DNA of 64,000 nt from Candidatus Pseudobacter hemicellulosilyticus (GCA_029202545.1 CP119311.1:5146001-5210000); one strand, 5' to 3'; positions 27,944-35,396 are shown, numbered from the stretch's first letter. Program-made: numbers and translations. Notes: generated from the letters alone by a model not told the origin.

Positions 27944-28522
27944 ATGGATCCTTTTCTCAATATCGATCAACTGATCGCTGCGCGCCGCAGTGTTTTTACT
28001 TCCCAGTTTGAACCCGGCAAAACCATTCCCGACAACATCATTCAACAGTTGCTGGAGAACGCCAATATGGCCCCCAACCACAAGCTCACCGAACCCTGGC
28101 GCTTCACCGTGTACACCGGCAACGGTCTCCAGACCCTGGCCGACCAGCAAGCAGCTCTCTACAAGTCCCATGCCGGTCAGAAGTTCAAGCAGGCCAAGTA
28201 TGAACAGCTGCTGATCACGCCCATGCTGGCCTCCCACGTCATTGCCATTGGGATGAAACGGCATGCTGATCTTCCCGAGCTGGAAGAGATAGCAGCCGTT
28301 GCCTGCGCCGTCCAGAATATCTACCTCAGCGCTACCGCCTATGGCATTGGCGGCTACTGGAGTACCGGAGGCATTACTTTCCTGGAACAGGCAAAGCCAT
28401 TATTTGGGTTAGAACCAGCAGATAAGTTCATGGGATTCTTCTACCTGGGGTATGTGAGAGTGCCTTCGCTGCAGAGGAAACCGAAACCGGTGGAGGAGAA
28501 GGTGAAGTGGGTGAGGGAGTAG
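27944..28522 (+). CDS. nitroreductase-family FMN oxidoreductase
   Basis: 192 residues from the ATG at 27944; the extension from 27860 would run through the promoter element and the repeat. The family fold is seen in IAARRSVFTSQF at the N-terminus, ANMAPNHKLTEPWRF (FMN phosphate region), AAVACAVQNIYLSATAYGIGGYWSTG, and FYLGYV near the end. Members reduce nitro groups, quinones or enones with NAD(P)H. The substrate is unknown. It is the last normal-looking core gene before the AT-rich island. Confidence 0.9.
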   Translation: MDPFLNIDQLIAARRSVFTSQFEPGKTIPDNIIQQLLENANMAPNHKLTEPWRFTVYTGNGLQTLADQQAALYKSHAGQKFKQAKYEQLLITPMLASHVIAIGMKRHADLPELEEIAAVACAVQNIYLSATAYGIGGYWSTGGITFLEQAKPLFGLEPADKFMGFFYLGYVRVPSLQRKPKPVEEKVKWVRE

Positions 28523-28653
28523 GTTGTTTACCAATAAAAACGATCAATTGGAAGGGGAGGAGCTATTGTGGTTTTGTCTCATTTATTCTATTTATCCAGG
28601 AGTTCATGGAATTTCCCGGGATCATTCCGAAAAGGATGTTATTTGATAATTAG

Positions 28654-29040
28654 CTAATCTACCATTAAATCATTTGCGATTGGGATATCGGCAGGTGCAA
28701 GCTTCCAATTTTTTAGGTCAGCCTTATTTACCCATTCATAAGAATCATGATCAGTAAGCACAAAGGAAGCTTCTTGAAATAAGCAAGTATACGCAATCAA
28801 TTGAATGGTCATTGCATCATATGCATGAACTACGGTCTTGAAATGCCCTTCAATATTGACTTTCATACCAAGTTCCTCCTCTAATTCACGTAATAGGGAC
28901 GTTTGTTCTTGTTCACCAGGTTCAACTTTTCCTCCAGGGAATTCCCAATAACCGCCTAAAGATTTAGCAGGTTTTCTTCTACAAAGCAGAACCTTTCCAT
29001 CTTTAAAAATTACACCGCAAACGACTTTAATTATATCCAT
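28654..29040 (-). CDS. Nudix hydrolase, MutT/NudG-like
   Basis: 128 residues. The Nudix box fits GX5EX7REUXEEXGU from Gly37 to Gly58 (Glu43, Arg51, Glu52, Glu55, Glu56), and the opening VVCGVIFKDGKVLLCRR is MutT-like. The tail LAPADIPIANDLM resembles E. coli NudG (CTP pyrophosphohydrolase), an enzyme known to act on dCTP, 5-methyl-dCTP and 5-hydroxy-CTP. The start overlaps the end of the upstream SRA-HNH gene by 14 bp, which suggests translational coupling. Its link to a modified-cytosine nuclease makes cleaning of the nucleotide pool plausible, but that is inferred. Confidence 0.88.
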   Translation of the reverse strand: MDIIKVVCGVIFKDGKVLLCRRKPAKSLGGYWEFPGGKVEPGEQEQTSLLRELEEELGMKVNIEGHFKTVVHAYDAMTIQLIAYTCLFQEASFVLTDHDSYEWVNKADLKNWKLAPADIPIANDLMVD

Positions 29041-29911
29041 GACTTATTCGGTGGTATTGAAGGTTTTCCTGATTGAGTGTATGCTTAGGATGTAAGGTTA
29101 GTCTACCGGTAACTACTCCAATAAATTCGAGGTTATCATCAATAGAAAATGTTCCTTTGTCAAACATGACATGATGATTGGGACAAACGCAGATTAGGTT
29201 ATCAACACTATCATCTCCATTGTGTGGTCTTCCCAATGGTCTAATATGTGCTCCTTCAGCATATTTACCGGATTTTGTGCCGATAGTTTGACCACACACT
29301 TGGCATTCAAAATTGTATAGTCTTTTTATCTCACGAGCTTTTTTTGTATCCCGTATTACTCTAACGACAACGCTCTCTTTTCTGGAAGTGGCCTTTTTAC
29401 CATAATCCAGTTCAATCTCCTCTGGAAATTTTCTGTTTATATTACTGCCATTATACTCGAGACTGAATCGGCAAATTTTAAAGCCACTTTTACCTGTTTC
29501 TTCCCAAGCATTTATAACATTGTATATACCTGCATATTTATATCCGCTTGAAGGAGAATACGCTGATTTGTGATTATGACCACGAATTACTCTTACCGGC
29601 AATCCTTGATCCATACTTACTAATAAACCAGCATTACCTTTATTCTTCCAAGATTGATCTTTAATTTGCTTACCCGTATTAGAATCATTGCCTCCAGCTC
29701 CAGTATAAACAATCTCATCACCATCATCAAAATCATCTTCGTATCCACCAGATAATACAATGGCAGAAACACCTTCACGGCCATTGCCATCTATGCCTGC
29801 GGCCCAGTTTCTATGAAAGCTGTTGGCCATCATTGTTTTTCTATCTTGAAACCAATATCCTTCTTGAATTCCGGCAATCTCTCCAAAGACTATAGGTTTT
29901 GGCATTGGCAT
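29027..29911 (-). CDS. SRA (YDG) - HNH endonuclease, likely modified-DNA restriction enzyme
   Basis: 294 residues. Residues about 8-165 form an SRA/YDG domain: HRNWAAGIDGNGREGVSAIVLSGGYEDD with the DDGDEIVYTGAGG core that flips 5-methyl- or hydroxymethylcytosine out of DNA. Residues about 195-255 form an HNH nuclease with a zinc site (Cys203, Cys206, Cys241, Cys243) and His222, Asn238 and His246 in the metal finger. SRA-HNH proteins such as Sco5333 and TagI are modification-dependent endonucleases. This one lies in the AT-rich island, is the first gene of a pair with the Nudix gene, and has no methyltransferase beside it, as expected for a type IV system. Confidence 0.9.
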   Translation of the reverse strand: MPMPKPIVFGEIAGIQEGYWFQDRKTMMANSFHRNWAAGIDGNGREGVSAIVLSGGYEDDFDDGDEIVYTGAGGNDSNTGKQIKDQSWKNKGNAGLLVSMDQGLPVRVIRGHNHKSAYSPSSGYKYAGIYNVINAWEETGKSGFKICRFSLEYNGSNINRKFPEEIELDYGKKATSRKESVVVRVIRDTKKAREIKRLYNFECQVCGQTIGTKSGKYAEGAHIRPLGRPHNGDDSVDNLICVCPNHHVMFDKGTFSIDDNLEFIGVVTGRLTLHPKHTLNQENLQYHRISHGYN

Positions 29912-30023
29912 GGGTTAAGGTTTGGCAATTTTTGAGGCCCAAAATACGACCCAAAAAATTAGCAAAATACTTAAACTCTGCCTTTAAGCGCAGGGGAGAT
30001 GACAGCGAATTGCAAAATAATTA

Positions 30024-30926
30024 CTACTTTAGGTCTTCAATAGAAGAAATACCTAACTGAGCAAGACATTCTCGTTCATATCTTTCGATATCAACAAGTT
30101 GAAATTGTTCTTCTGTTCCTTTTAGTTCGACAATAGCATCATTTCCAACTACAGTGTGGTCTTTAAGTTTGTATAAAGAACATTCGCCGGCAACATATAG
30201 CCTCAGTTTCTTAGTCGCATCTGGAGTAATTGCAATGTTAAACCCCCTGCCACCAACCCTAACACTTGGATAAAGAACACCATCAAGCCCTCGTTGAATT
30301 ACTAATTCCGAAAACAAAGCAGAAATCATATAATCATAATCTCCGCTGATTTCTTCTTTAGAAAATTCTTCAGCTAAAAACGCTGTATATGCCAGTGAAC
30401 GATCTAAAACTTCCTTTGGAGTAACTGCAATAAATTCTCTGTAAGCATCAGCCAACTCCTTGGTGTAACTGCTTTCAGCCGAGTATTTTTCATTTTGTAT
30501 TATTGCCAATAAATGGATATCCTCATGAACATACCATCTGCCAAACGAAATTTTCTGATAGCCAGATTTTGTTTTGTCTCTTAACATTGGAATTGTTTCT
30601 GCAACACCAATAACCCGCATATTATTTAATTCTCCTGGTTGTAGATTGTCGGGGAGAGTTGCTGCATAAAACATTGTCTCATTTGGAGTACTTGCCCTTT
30701 GATATGTCTTATTATTTTCTTGCGGCTTAAAAGAATAATCACTTTTCTTCTCGAATCGCTCTCCATTATAATTAGGTCTTGCTCTCATCACAGATTTTCC
30801 TCTATGAAATGTAACTACTACATATCCAACTTTGCCAACCTGCTTAAATAAGGACATTATTTTGCCTTTGGGATAAGTTGACAAGTCTAATTGCTTAAAA
30901 TTGTCAATTATAGTTGCAATATCCAT
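30024..30926 (-). CDS. RES-domain-like protein of unknown function
   Basis: 300 residues, no signal peptide or membrane helix. Elements in order resemble the RES fold: Arg-rich start (MRARPNYNGERF, Arg48/Arg50), NETMFYAAT (Tyr87 region), GVAETIP (Glu110), and YPSVRVGGRGFNIAI (Ser221 region). RES proteins include NAD-degrading toxins of the MbcT type. The match is by eye to spaced motifs and is not certain. No Xre-type antitoxin gene is directly adjacent. It sits 112 bp upstream of the SRA-HNH gene on the same strand but appears to be a separate unit. Confidence 0.5.
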   Translation of the reverse strand: MDIATIIDNFKQLDLSTYPKGKIMSLFKQVGKVGYVVVTFHRGKSVMRARPNYNGERFEKKSDYSFKPQENNKTYQRASTPNETMFYAATLPDNLQPGELNNMRVIGVAETIPMLRDKTKSGYQKISFGRWYVHEDIHLLAIIQNEKYSAESSYTKELADAYREFIAVTPKEVLDRSLAYTAFLAEEFSKEEISGDYDYMISALFSELVIQRGLDGVLYPSVRVGGRGFNIAITPDATKKLRLYVAGECSLYKLKDHTVVGNDAIVELKGTEEQFQLVDIERYERECLAQLGISSIEDLK

Positions 30927-31064
30927 TTTAATAATGCTAGTTTAAACTAATGGTAATATAAATCGATTTTTTTCAAAAAAATGCAACATTTGTAAGCTCC
31001 CCTTATTTTCGGTCCTCTGGGGATTAGAATTTTCAAGAGTTTTAGTAACCAAAGGGGAAACGGA

Positions 31065-31532
31065 TTAAATGTATTCCAGCGGCGGTACAAAGCCCAGTGC
31101 CTGGTGAGGCCGTAAGCTGTTGTAGTCCTGGCGCCATTCTTCTGTCACCAGGCGAACTTCCTGTAGACTGAAGAAGTGATAAGCATCTAATAGTTCCCTT
31201 CTCAAAGAGCCATTGTTTCGTACTATGAATGCATTTTGTACTGGCTTTCCCGGTTGAATGAATTGTAATTGAATATTGTTTTGCTCACACCAAAGCCGAA
31301 GCCGGTCGCTGATGAACTCCGGACCATTGTCTACCCTGATCCGCAAAGACTTGCCCCGTATTTCCAGGAGCCGATCCAACACCCGGATCACCCGAAGACT
31401 TGGTAAGGAAGTATCCACATCGATCCAAAGCGATTTCCGGTTGTATTCGTCAATGATATGCCGCTTATGGTTACATGAGAAGCCTTGTCTGCGTAATCGA
31501 TAATAGCACTTCCAAAATCCGATGGAAGGCAC
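31065..31532 (-). pseudogene. IS3-family transposase OrfB remnant
   Basis: A decayed DDE transposase. It reads from IGFWKCYYRLRRQGF to RPHQALGFVPPLEYI, the order of an IS3-family integrase core. About 50 residues between SCNHKR and IIDEYNRK are missing, which removes the first catalytic Asp region. VDNGPEFIS keeps the second Asp. The usual AYIERFNGSLRREL now reads AFIVRNNGSLRREL, so the catalytic Glu is lost. The first codon is GTG and upstream frame is open without a proper OrfA. No terminal inverted repeats were identified. It is a dead element in the island. Confidence 0.8.
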
Positions 31533-31664
31533 TGCCGAAGATCTTCTTCGCCGGGATGTACCGCGACACCGTCTTATGGCGGGCCCAGGGCAACTGCCGG
31601 AAATTCGGCATTCGCCTCAAGCCAGAAACTATTGCTTATATTAGTTTGTACCAAAACTTCTAAT

Positions 31665-32012
31665 ATGGAGCCAAGAAAACCAGCAGGTTTTGAAGATAGT
31701 TTATCATCCTTTGGTGCTGTAATTTTTGATTCTTACTGTGGTGAGCCAGTAGCTTGGGGATTCAAATTAACGAACTATTTAGGCGAAGATCTATTCAATG
31801 AATTAGGCAAACACGGTAGAATTGTATGCGTTGACGGTTATAAAAGTGTGTGGGCATTAGTTATTAAAACTCTCAGCCGGGAAGAAGCCGCGACGCTATA
31901 TGGCGAAATCACTAATGAAGAGATTGGTCCTCGAGGTGGATGGAAATCGACAACTTTCGGTCAAAAGACTTTTGTCAATCCTTATCTAAGACCCGAAAAA
32001 AAGCTGGACTGA
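31665..32012 (+). CDS. hypothetical protein, 115 residues
   Basis: Starts at the ATG at 31665 (MEPRKPAGFEDS). It is soluble, without signal peptide or membrane helix. Motif-like pieces are FGAVIFDSYCGEPVAWGFKL, IVCVDGYKSVWALVIK and GWKSTTFGQKTFVNPY. No family was recognised. It is divergent from the IS3 remnant, in AT-rich DNA, and is likely to be accessory. A GC-richer stretch at about 31535-31620 lies just upstream. Confidence 0.55.
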   Translation: MEPRKPAGFEDSLSSFGAVIFDSYCGEPVAWGFKLTNYLGEDLFNELGKHGRIVCVDGYKSVWALVIKTLSREEAATLYGEITNEEIGPRGGWKSTTFGQKTFVNPYLRPEKKLD

Positions 32013-32325
32013 AGCGGTTTTAATTTCGATATAAATTGATTTTCAATCATTAAATAATCAATATTCAGTCTATAATGAATTGGCATACTGTTCAATTGCC
32101 GCCTTTTTTAAAAGGTTTTCTGTTTCTGTGCGGAGGGCAGTGCTTCAGGGGATAGCAGCGAATAACCCACAATGCAGCGTAGTGGAATGAGGACTAGAAG
32201 CGAATAGCCCGCTTCTGCCTTGACGCACCAACTGTCTTTTTTCAACAAAAGTGGCAGGGCAGGGGGCATGCCCTAATCAATCACAATACTCGTTTCGGGC
32301 AAAAAGCACAGAGGGTTCTATCGCA
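32013..32325. other. 313-bp intergenic stretch in the island, one hairpin, no gene
   Basis: Holds an inverted repeat with 7-bp arms, AGAAGCG (32196-32202) and CGCTTCT (32210-32216), around AATAGCC. The DNA around it is more GC-rich than the genes on either side. It may be left from a mobile element, but no integrase, att site or transfer gene was seen. No open frame here is worth calling. Confidence 0.5.
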
Positions 32326-33180
32326 CTATCTCTTGATTCGAGATGCTATTTTTTCGGCTATTTCTTCTATGGTAAAGTCTGTAGTATTTATGGCAAGCAT
32401 ATCTGCAATGATGGGGCTGTAGCTCATTACCTCGTTCTTGGATATCTTATGCCAAATTGGCAAGATCACTTTTTCACCATTAACCTCTCTTGCAAACAAT
32501 CCATCTAATTCTCTTTGAGGCCATTCTTTATTGAAGAACGCTTCGGATAATACAACAATGCCATAAGTAGAACTTCTCAAACCATTTTCGATAGCACGGC
32601 GTAAACTGTCGCCTATTTGAAGAGTAGATTCATCATACCATATAGATAACCCTTTTTCAACTAAAGCTTCTACAAATGGCCGAACGAATCCTGCTTTATC
32701 TTCTGACGCATGCGACACAAAAACATCGTATTGCTTTTGAGAATTGTGAGATTGATACAACGCTAGTTTAGGCAAAGCGTTAAGAGAAATATTTTTTTGC
32801 CGTTCCATCTCCCTGGTTATGCTCTGTTGTAGCGAAAGTATTTCCTGTTGTTCTCTTTTTACTTTATCCCTTTCCCTTTGCTCTTCTTTATTTAGGTCTT
32901 GAAGCAGTTTTAGCTTCTTTGCCTGCTTATCTGCCAGCGTTTTTGCTTTGGCTGACTTGTCTTTCGTTATTCTGTTTATTTCATCATTCTTTCTGGCAAG
33001 CTCACTATTATAGCTTACCATTCGCTTTATATCTTTCTCCTTGCTTATCTTTTCAAATACGGAATTAGCTTCCTTTTCCTTTCTGTTCAAATTGGAATTT
33101 ACAGATTGTAATTGACTTTCCATACTGCTAATTTCTCTATCTATACTTGATATCGAACTTGAAATACTTTGAATGCTCAT
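32326..33180 (-). CDS. coiled-coil TIR-domain protein, probable NADase effector
   Basis: 284 residues from MSIQSISSSI at 33180 (an ATG 3 bp upstream adds only one Met). Residues about 10-130 are heptad-rich and charged, a long coiled coil; residues 151-284 form a TIR domain: YDVFVSHASEDK (151-162), WYDESTLQIGDSLRRAIENGL, YGIVVLSEAFFNKEWPQREL with Glu224 in the position of the catalytic Glu of NAD-cleaving TIR proteins, then VILPIWHKI. Bacterial TIR proteins often deplete NAD when phage infection is sensed. It follows a 57-residue gene and an LRAT-like gene on the same strand. Confidence 0.87.
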   Translation of the reverse strand: MSIQSISSSISSIDREISSMESQLQSVNSNLNRKEKEANSVFEKISKEKDIKRMVSYNSELARKNDEINRITKDKSAKAKTLADKQAKKLKLLQDLNKEEQRERDKVKREQQEILSLQQSITREMERQKNISLNALPKLALYQSHNSQKQYDVFVSHASEDKAGFVRPFVEALVEKGLSIWYDESTLQIGDSLRRAIENGLRSSTYGIVVLSEAFFNKEWPQRELDGLFAREVNGEKVILPIWHKISKNEVMSYSPIIADMLAINTTDFTIEEIAEKIASRIKR

Positions 33181-33257
33181 CATGGTTATTATTAAATGAA
33201 AAAATATTTTGTAGCGGCCGTACATCTATACAGTCGCTACAAAATCATCAATCGACA

Positions 33258-33431
33258 TTACTTTTCTTTTGTAACACCTTTGAATGGTTTTCCGTCTGAC
33301 TTGCCATCCATAAACCTACCTGTATCCTTATCTCTTTTGATCCAGGTTTCTGTTTTAGCATTGTAAGTCTGCGATCTGTCTTTCACTGCACCATTACGAT
33401 GACCATCTCCGATTTTTCCGTTTTTTGCCAT
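33258..33431 (-). CDS. small basic protein, 57 residues
   Basis: Reads MAKNGKIGDGHRNGAVKDRS at the start and ends in KPFKGVTKEK. It is highly charged with many Lys/Arg/Asp/Gly, no hydrophobic core and no Cys, so it may be disordered or bind nucleic acid. A similar short protein (MAxNGKxGDGHRxGAVxxRSQ) is remembered from many genomes, without known function. It lies between the LRAT-like gene (128 bp upstream) and the TIR gene (77 bp downstream), same strand, with no terminator between, so it may belong to the TIR module. A-rich sequence precedes the ATG. Confidence 0.65.
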   Translation of the reverse strand: MAKNGKIGDGHRNGAVKDRSQTYNAKTETWIKRDKDTGRFMDGKSDGKPFKGVTKEK

Positions 33432-33559
33432 TTTAATTGTGTTTAAAGGTTAATTATAATTATATCTTTTCCATGGAATTCTTGACAGAGATACCCTTGC
33501 AAGAAACCTTACAATATCTGTTCTACCTTGATAGGTTGGAACACCTCTCGAGTCTTGTT

Positions 33560-33973
33560 TTATTCTGAAAAAAACATGCTTAATATAAATATACCGGCAG
33601 CAAGGCCAAGAAAAGTTTGCACCTGCTTGCTTTCGGATTTGCCATATTGCACTTCATTAGCATAGTGCTCACAATTGTAGGTAAGCAAACTATATGGTTT
33701 TCCGGCCAGTTGCATAGCACGCTGAACGGCATTCTTTCGTTCAATATGACTACCTGCGAATCGCTCTATCCTTTGTATTTTTCTTTGTGATCGAAAAAAT
33801 GTTTCGGCTTTAGTAAGGCGAACACCTTCGTGAAAATTATTTTCTGCTATCCATTCTTGTCCCCATTTATCTTCGCCTAGGAATATAGCGTGATGTTTAC
33901 TAAGACCTGTATCGAATAAAGCATGCACAATTCTGTCAGCAGGTTGTAAATTGTGGTAAAGTGCGTATTTCAT
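33560..33973 (-). CDS. LRAT-domain protein with C-terminal membrane anchor
   Basis: 137 residues. Fits the LRAT (permuted NlpC/P60) fold: PADRIVHALFDTGLSKHHAIFLG with His27/His28, and the catalytic YNCEHYANEVQYG with Cys101 and His103. A hydrophobic segment at 119-134 (QTFLGLAAGIFILSMFF) is a probable membrane anchor. LRAT-type enzymes are thiol acyltransferases or phospholipases; a role on membrane lipid is inferred. It is the first gene of the minus-strand arm and divergent from the XRE gene across 147 bp of promoter DNA. Confidence 0.8.
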   Translation of the reverse strand: MKYALYHNLQPADRIVHALFDTGLSKHHAIFLGEDKWGQEWIAENNFHEGVRLTKAETFFRSQRKIQRIERFAGSHIERKNAVQRAMQLAGKPYSLLTYNCEHYANEVQYGKSESKQVQTFLGLAAGIFILSMFFSE

Positions 33974-34004
33974 AATTGTTATTTTCTCGTTTGCTTAAAT
34001 CAGT

Positions 34005-34035
34005 TTTGTTAATGTAGCTCCCTTTATTATCTTTG
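34005..34035 (+). promoter_or_regulatory. canonical Bacteroidota promoter for the XRE-ImmA operon
   Basis: TTTG at 34005-34008, then exactly 19 bp, then TATCTTTG at 34028-34035, the full -33/-7 consensus. It is the best complete promoter seen in the window. It would start transcription near 34042, inside the palindrome at 34038-34047. Confidence 0.7.
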
Positions 34036-34037
34036 TC

Positions 34038-34047
34038 TCGTTAACGA
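34038..34047. promoter_or_regulatory. candidate operator palindrome TCGTTAACGA
   Basis: A perfect 10-bp palindrome just downstream of the -7 element of the XRE-ImmA promoter, overlapping its likely start point. A related half site TTTCGTTAA lies at 34099-34106 region. On the minus strand it falls about 18 bp past the LRAT gene's -7 element (34065-34072), so one repressor site could cover both promoters. Binding by the XRE protein is inferred. Confidence 0.55.
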
Positions 34048-34064
34048 CACAGCGTTTCATATAT

Positions 34065-34072
34065 CAAAAATA
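34065..34072 (-). promoter_or_regulatory. candidate -7 element for the LRAT-57aa-TIR arm
   Basis: TATTTTTG on the minus strand matches TAnnTTTG exactly. A TTG at 34090-34092 (minus) is 17 bp upstream, slightly closer than the usual 19-21 bp. It points toward the LRAT-like gene, whose ATG is at 33973. Confidence 0.45.
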
Positions 34073-34120
34073 CGACCGTATCACCAATGCAACACTGTTT
34101 CGTTAATAAAATTTACTAAC

Positions 34121-34465
34121 ATGAAATCCACATTAAATACGGACTTACTGGCAAGTATGCTCAAATCAAAAAGAGGCAAAAAAGGTTTGAGAGAAACAGC
34201 CATCGAAATAGGAAACATTAGTCCCGCAACTTTATCCCGTGTAGAACAGGGCAATTTGCCCGATGTAGAAACATTTATCAGGCTATGCCAATGGTTAAAT
34301 GTCTCTACTGAAACCTTTGTTACAGAAAATAGTACGGTTGTAAACGACTTGTCGGAAAAAGACAAAATTGTTTTTCAACTAAGAAGTAGCCATGAATTAG
34401 ACCCTGAAACCATAAGTGCTATGATAACAATGGTGGACATAGCATTTACAAAATCGAAGAAGTAA
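34121..34465 (+). CDS. XRE-family transcriptional regulator
   Basis: 114 residues. Residues about 6-60 form a Cro/cI-type helix-turn-helix: LASMLKSKRGKKGLRETAIEIGNISPATLSRVEQG, then NLPDVETFIRLCQWLNVS. The rest (65-114) is a helical tail that may be needed for dimer formation or for recognition by the peptidase. Its stop overlaps the start of the ImmA/IrrE gene (TAATG), the usual form of an ImmR-ImmA regulatory pair, where the peptidase removes the repressor after a signal. The palindrome upstream is a likely binding site. Confidence 0.9.
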   Translation: MKSTLNTDLLASMLKSKRGKKGLRETAIEIGNISPATLSRVEQGNLPDVETFIRLCQWLNVSTETFVTENSTVVNDLSEKDKIVFQLRSSHELDPETISAMITMVDIAFTKSKK

Positions 34466-35046
34466 TGCCCTCTAAATCGGTACTACCAAGAGGATTTAAA
34501 GCGGAAGCAGAAAGGCTGGCTGAGCAGTGCAGAGCAGATATAGGCGTGTCCAAATTTTCTCCATTAGACGCCCACGAACTTGCCCGGTATTTAGGCATTC
34601 AGATATTCACGGTAGATGAATTGTTTGCAGATCAGACCTGTACTGCTTATCTCAAAATGAGCGATCCTAAAGAGTTTTCTGCCATGTGGACGCCTAACAA
34701 GGCCGGAGAGCTACTTATTATACATAACGATAAGCATTCTCCATTCAGGCAGCAAAGCAACCTAATGCACGAGCTTGCCCATATAATTCGTAAACATAAC
34801 GTGCCTGATGAGAAAGCCAGGTTATGCGCTCAATTTGGCTTGCACTATTATAATCTGCTTCACGAACAGGAGGCTAAGCATTTAGGTGGCTGCCTGCAAA
34901 TAACACGTGCAGGTTTACAATGGGCATTAAAAAATGCGATGGAGGATGAAGACATTTCAAAATACTACAACGCCAGTGTCGATATGGTAAAATACCGAAT
35001 TGGAGTGACCGGAGTAAAAAAGCAATTCGGGCATAGCAGGTCTTGA
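34465..35046 (+). CDS. ImmA/IrrE-family metallopeptidase
   Basis: 193 residues. The zinc motif HELAH lies at 102-106 (MHELAHIIRKH), with a Glu-rich third-ligand region after LLHEQEAKHLGG (Glu135 area). ELLIIHNDKHSPFRQQSNLMHELAH is typical of COG2856. Members cleave XRE-type repressors (ImmA with ImmR in ICEBs1; IrrE with DdrO in Deinococcus). The one-base overlap with the XRE gene means coupled translation. XRE-COG2856 pairs have also been predicted to act as toxin-antitoxin systems. Confidence 0.9.
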   Translation: MPSKSVLPRGFKAEAERLAEQCRADIGVSKFSPLDAHELARYLGIQIFTVDELFADQTCTAYLKMSDPKEFSAMWTPNKAGELLIIHNDKHSPFRQQSNLMHELAHIIRKHNVPDEKARLCAQFGLHYYNLLHEQEAKHLGGCLQITRAGLQWALKNAMEDEDISKYYNASVDMVKYRIGVTGVKKQFGHSRS

Positions 35047-35396
35047 ATTAAATATGTTTCCGGATGAATTTCTTTAATAATGGGATTATCAAATTTTAGG
35101 ACAGGCCGACATAATTACAATCAGTATTTAAATTCCATAATTTATATTATGTTAAATAGACTTTTCAGCTAACCCTCCCTGTCTAACTTATCTTTGTTCC
35201 GCATGCAATCAGCAATTGCCATATTACTCCAACATCACTATGCTGCCTTAAAATTCGATTTGGATGCTGCTGCTGCCAAAAGAACAATCTCGTTGGATTT
35301 CCCCAATAAAAAAAGGACGATTTACATCGTCCTTCTGAAAGTTTATCAGCTCCTAACCGAGTTGAAAACTGAAGACCTACTCTTGCTGGAAGCCGC
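35047..35396. other. 350-bp AT-rich gap with a minus-strand terminator, no firm gene
   Basis: Contains the terminator at 35304-35334 and an isolated TATCTTTG (35189-35196, +). A plus-strand frame from 35203 to 35472 (89 residues) starts shortly after that element but runs through the terminator and antisense to the 48-residue gene; it is not called. The remainder is plain AT-rich DNA. Confidence 0.5.
35304..35334 (-). terminator. rho-independent terminator on the minus strand
   Basis: On the minus strand, AAGGACGA, a six-base loop and TCGTCCTT (35327-35334 with 35313-35320) are followed by seven T. It lies about 60 bp after the 48-residue gene and supports that gene being transcribed. Confidence 0.8.

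Noticed and set aside
31475..31663. 62-residue plus-strand frame over the IS3 remnant edge
   Set aside because: It crosses the end of the transposase remnant and the GC-richer strip, and shows no family likeness. More likely debris.
32100..32325. Possible att site or conjugative element end
   Set aside because: Only a 7-bp inverted repeat and a change in composition were seen. No integrase, no tRNA and no matching direct repeat on the other side of the island.
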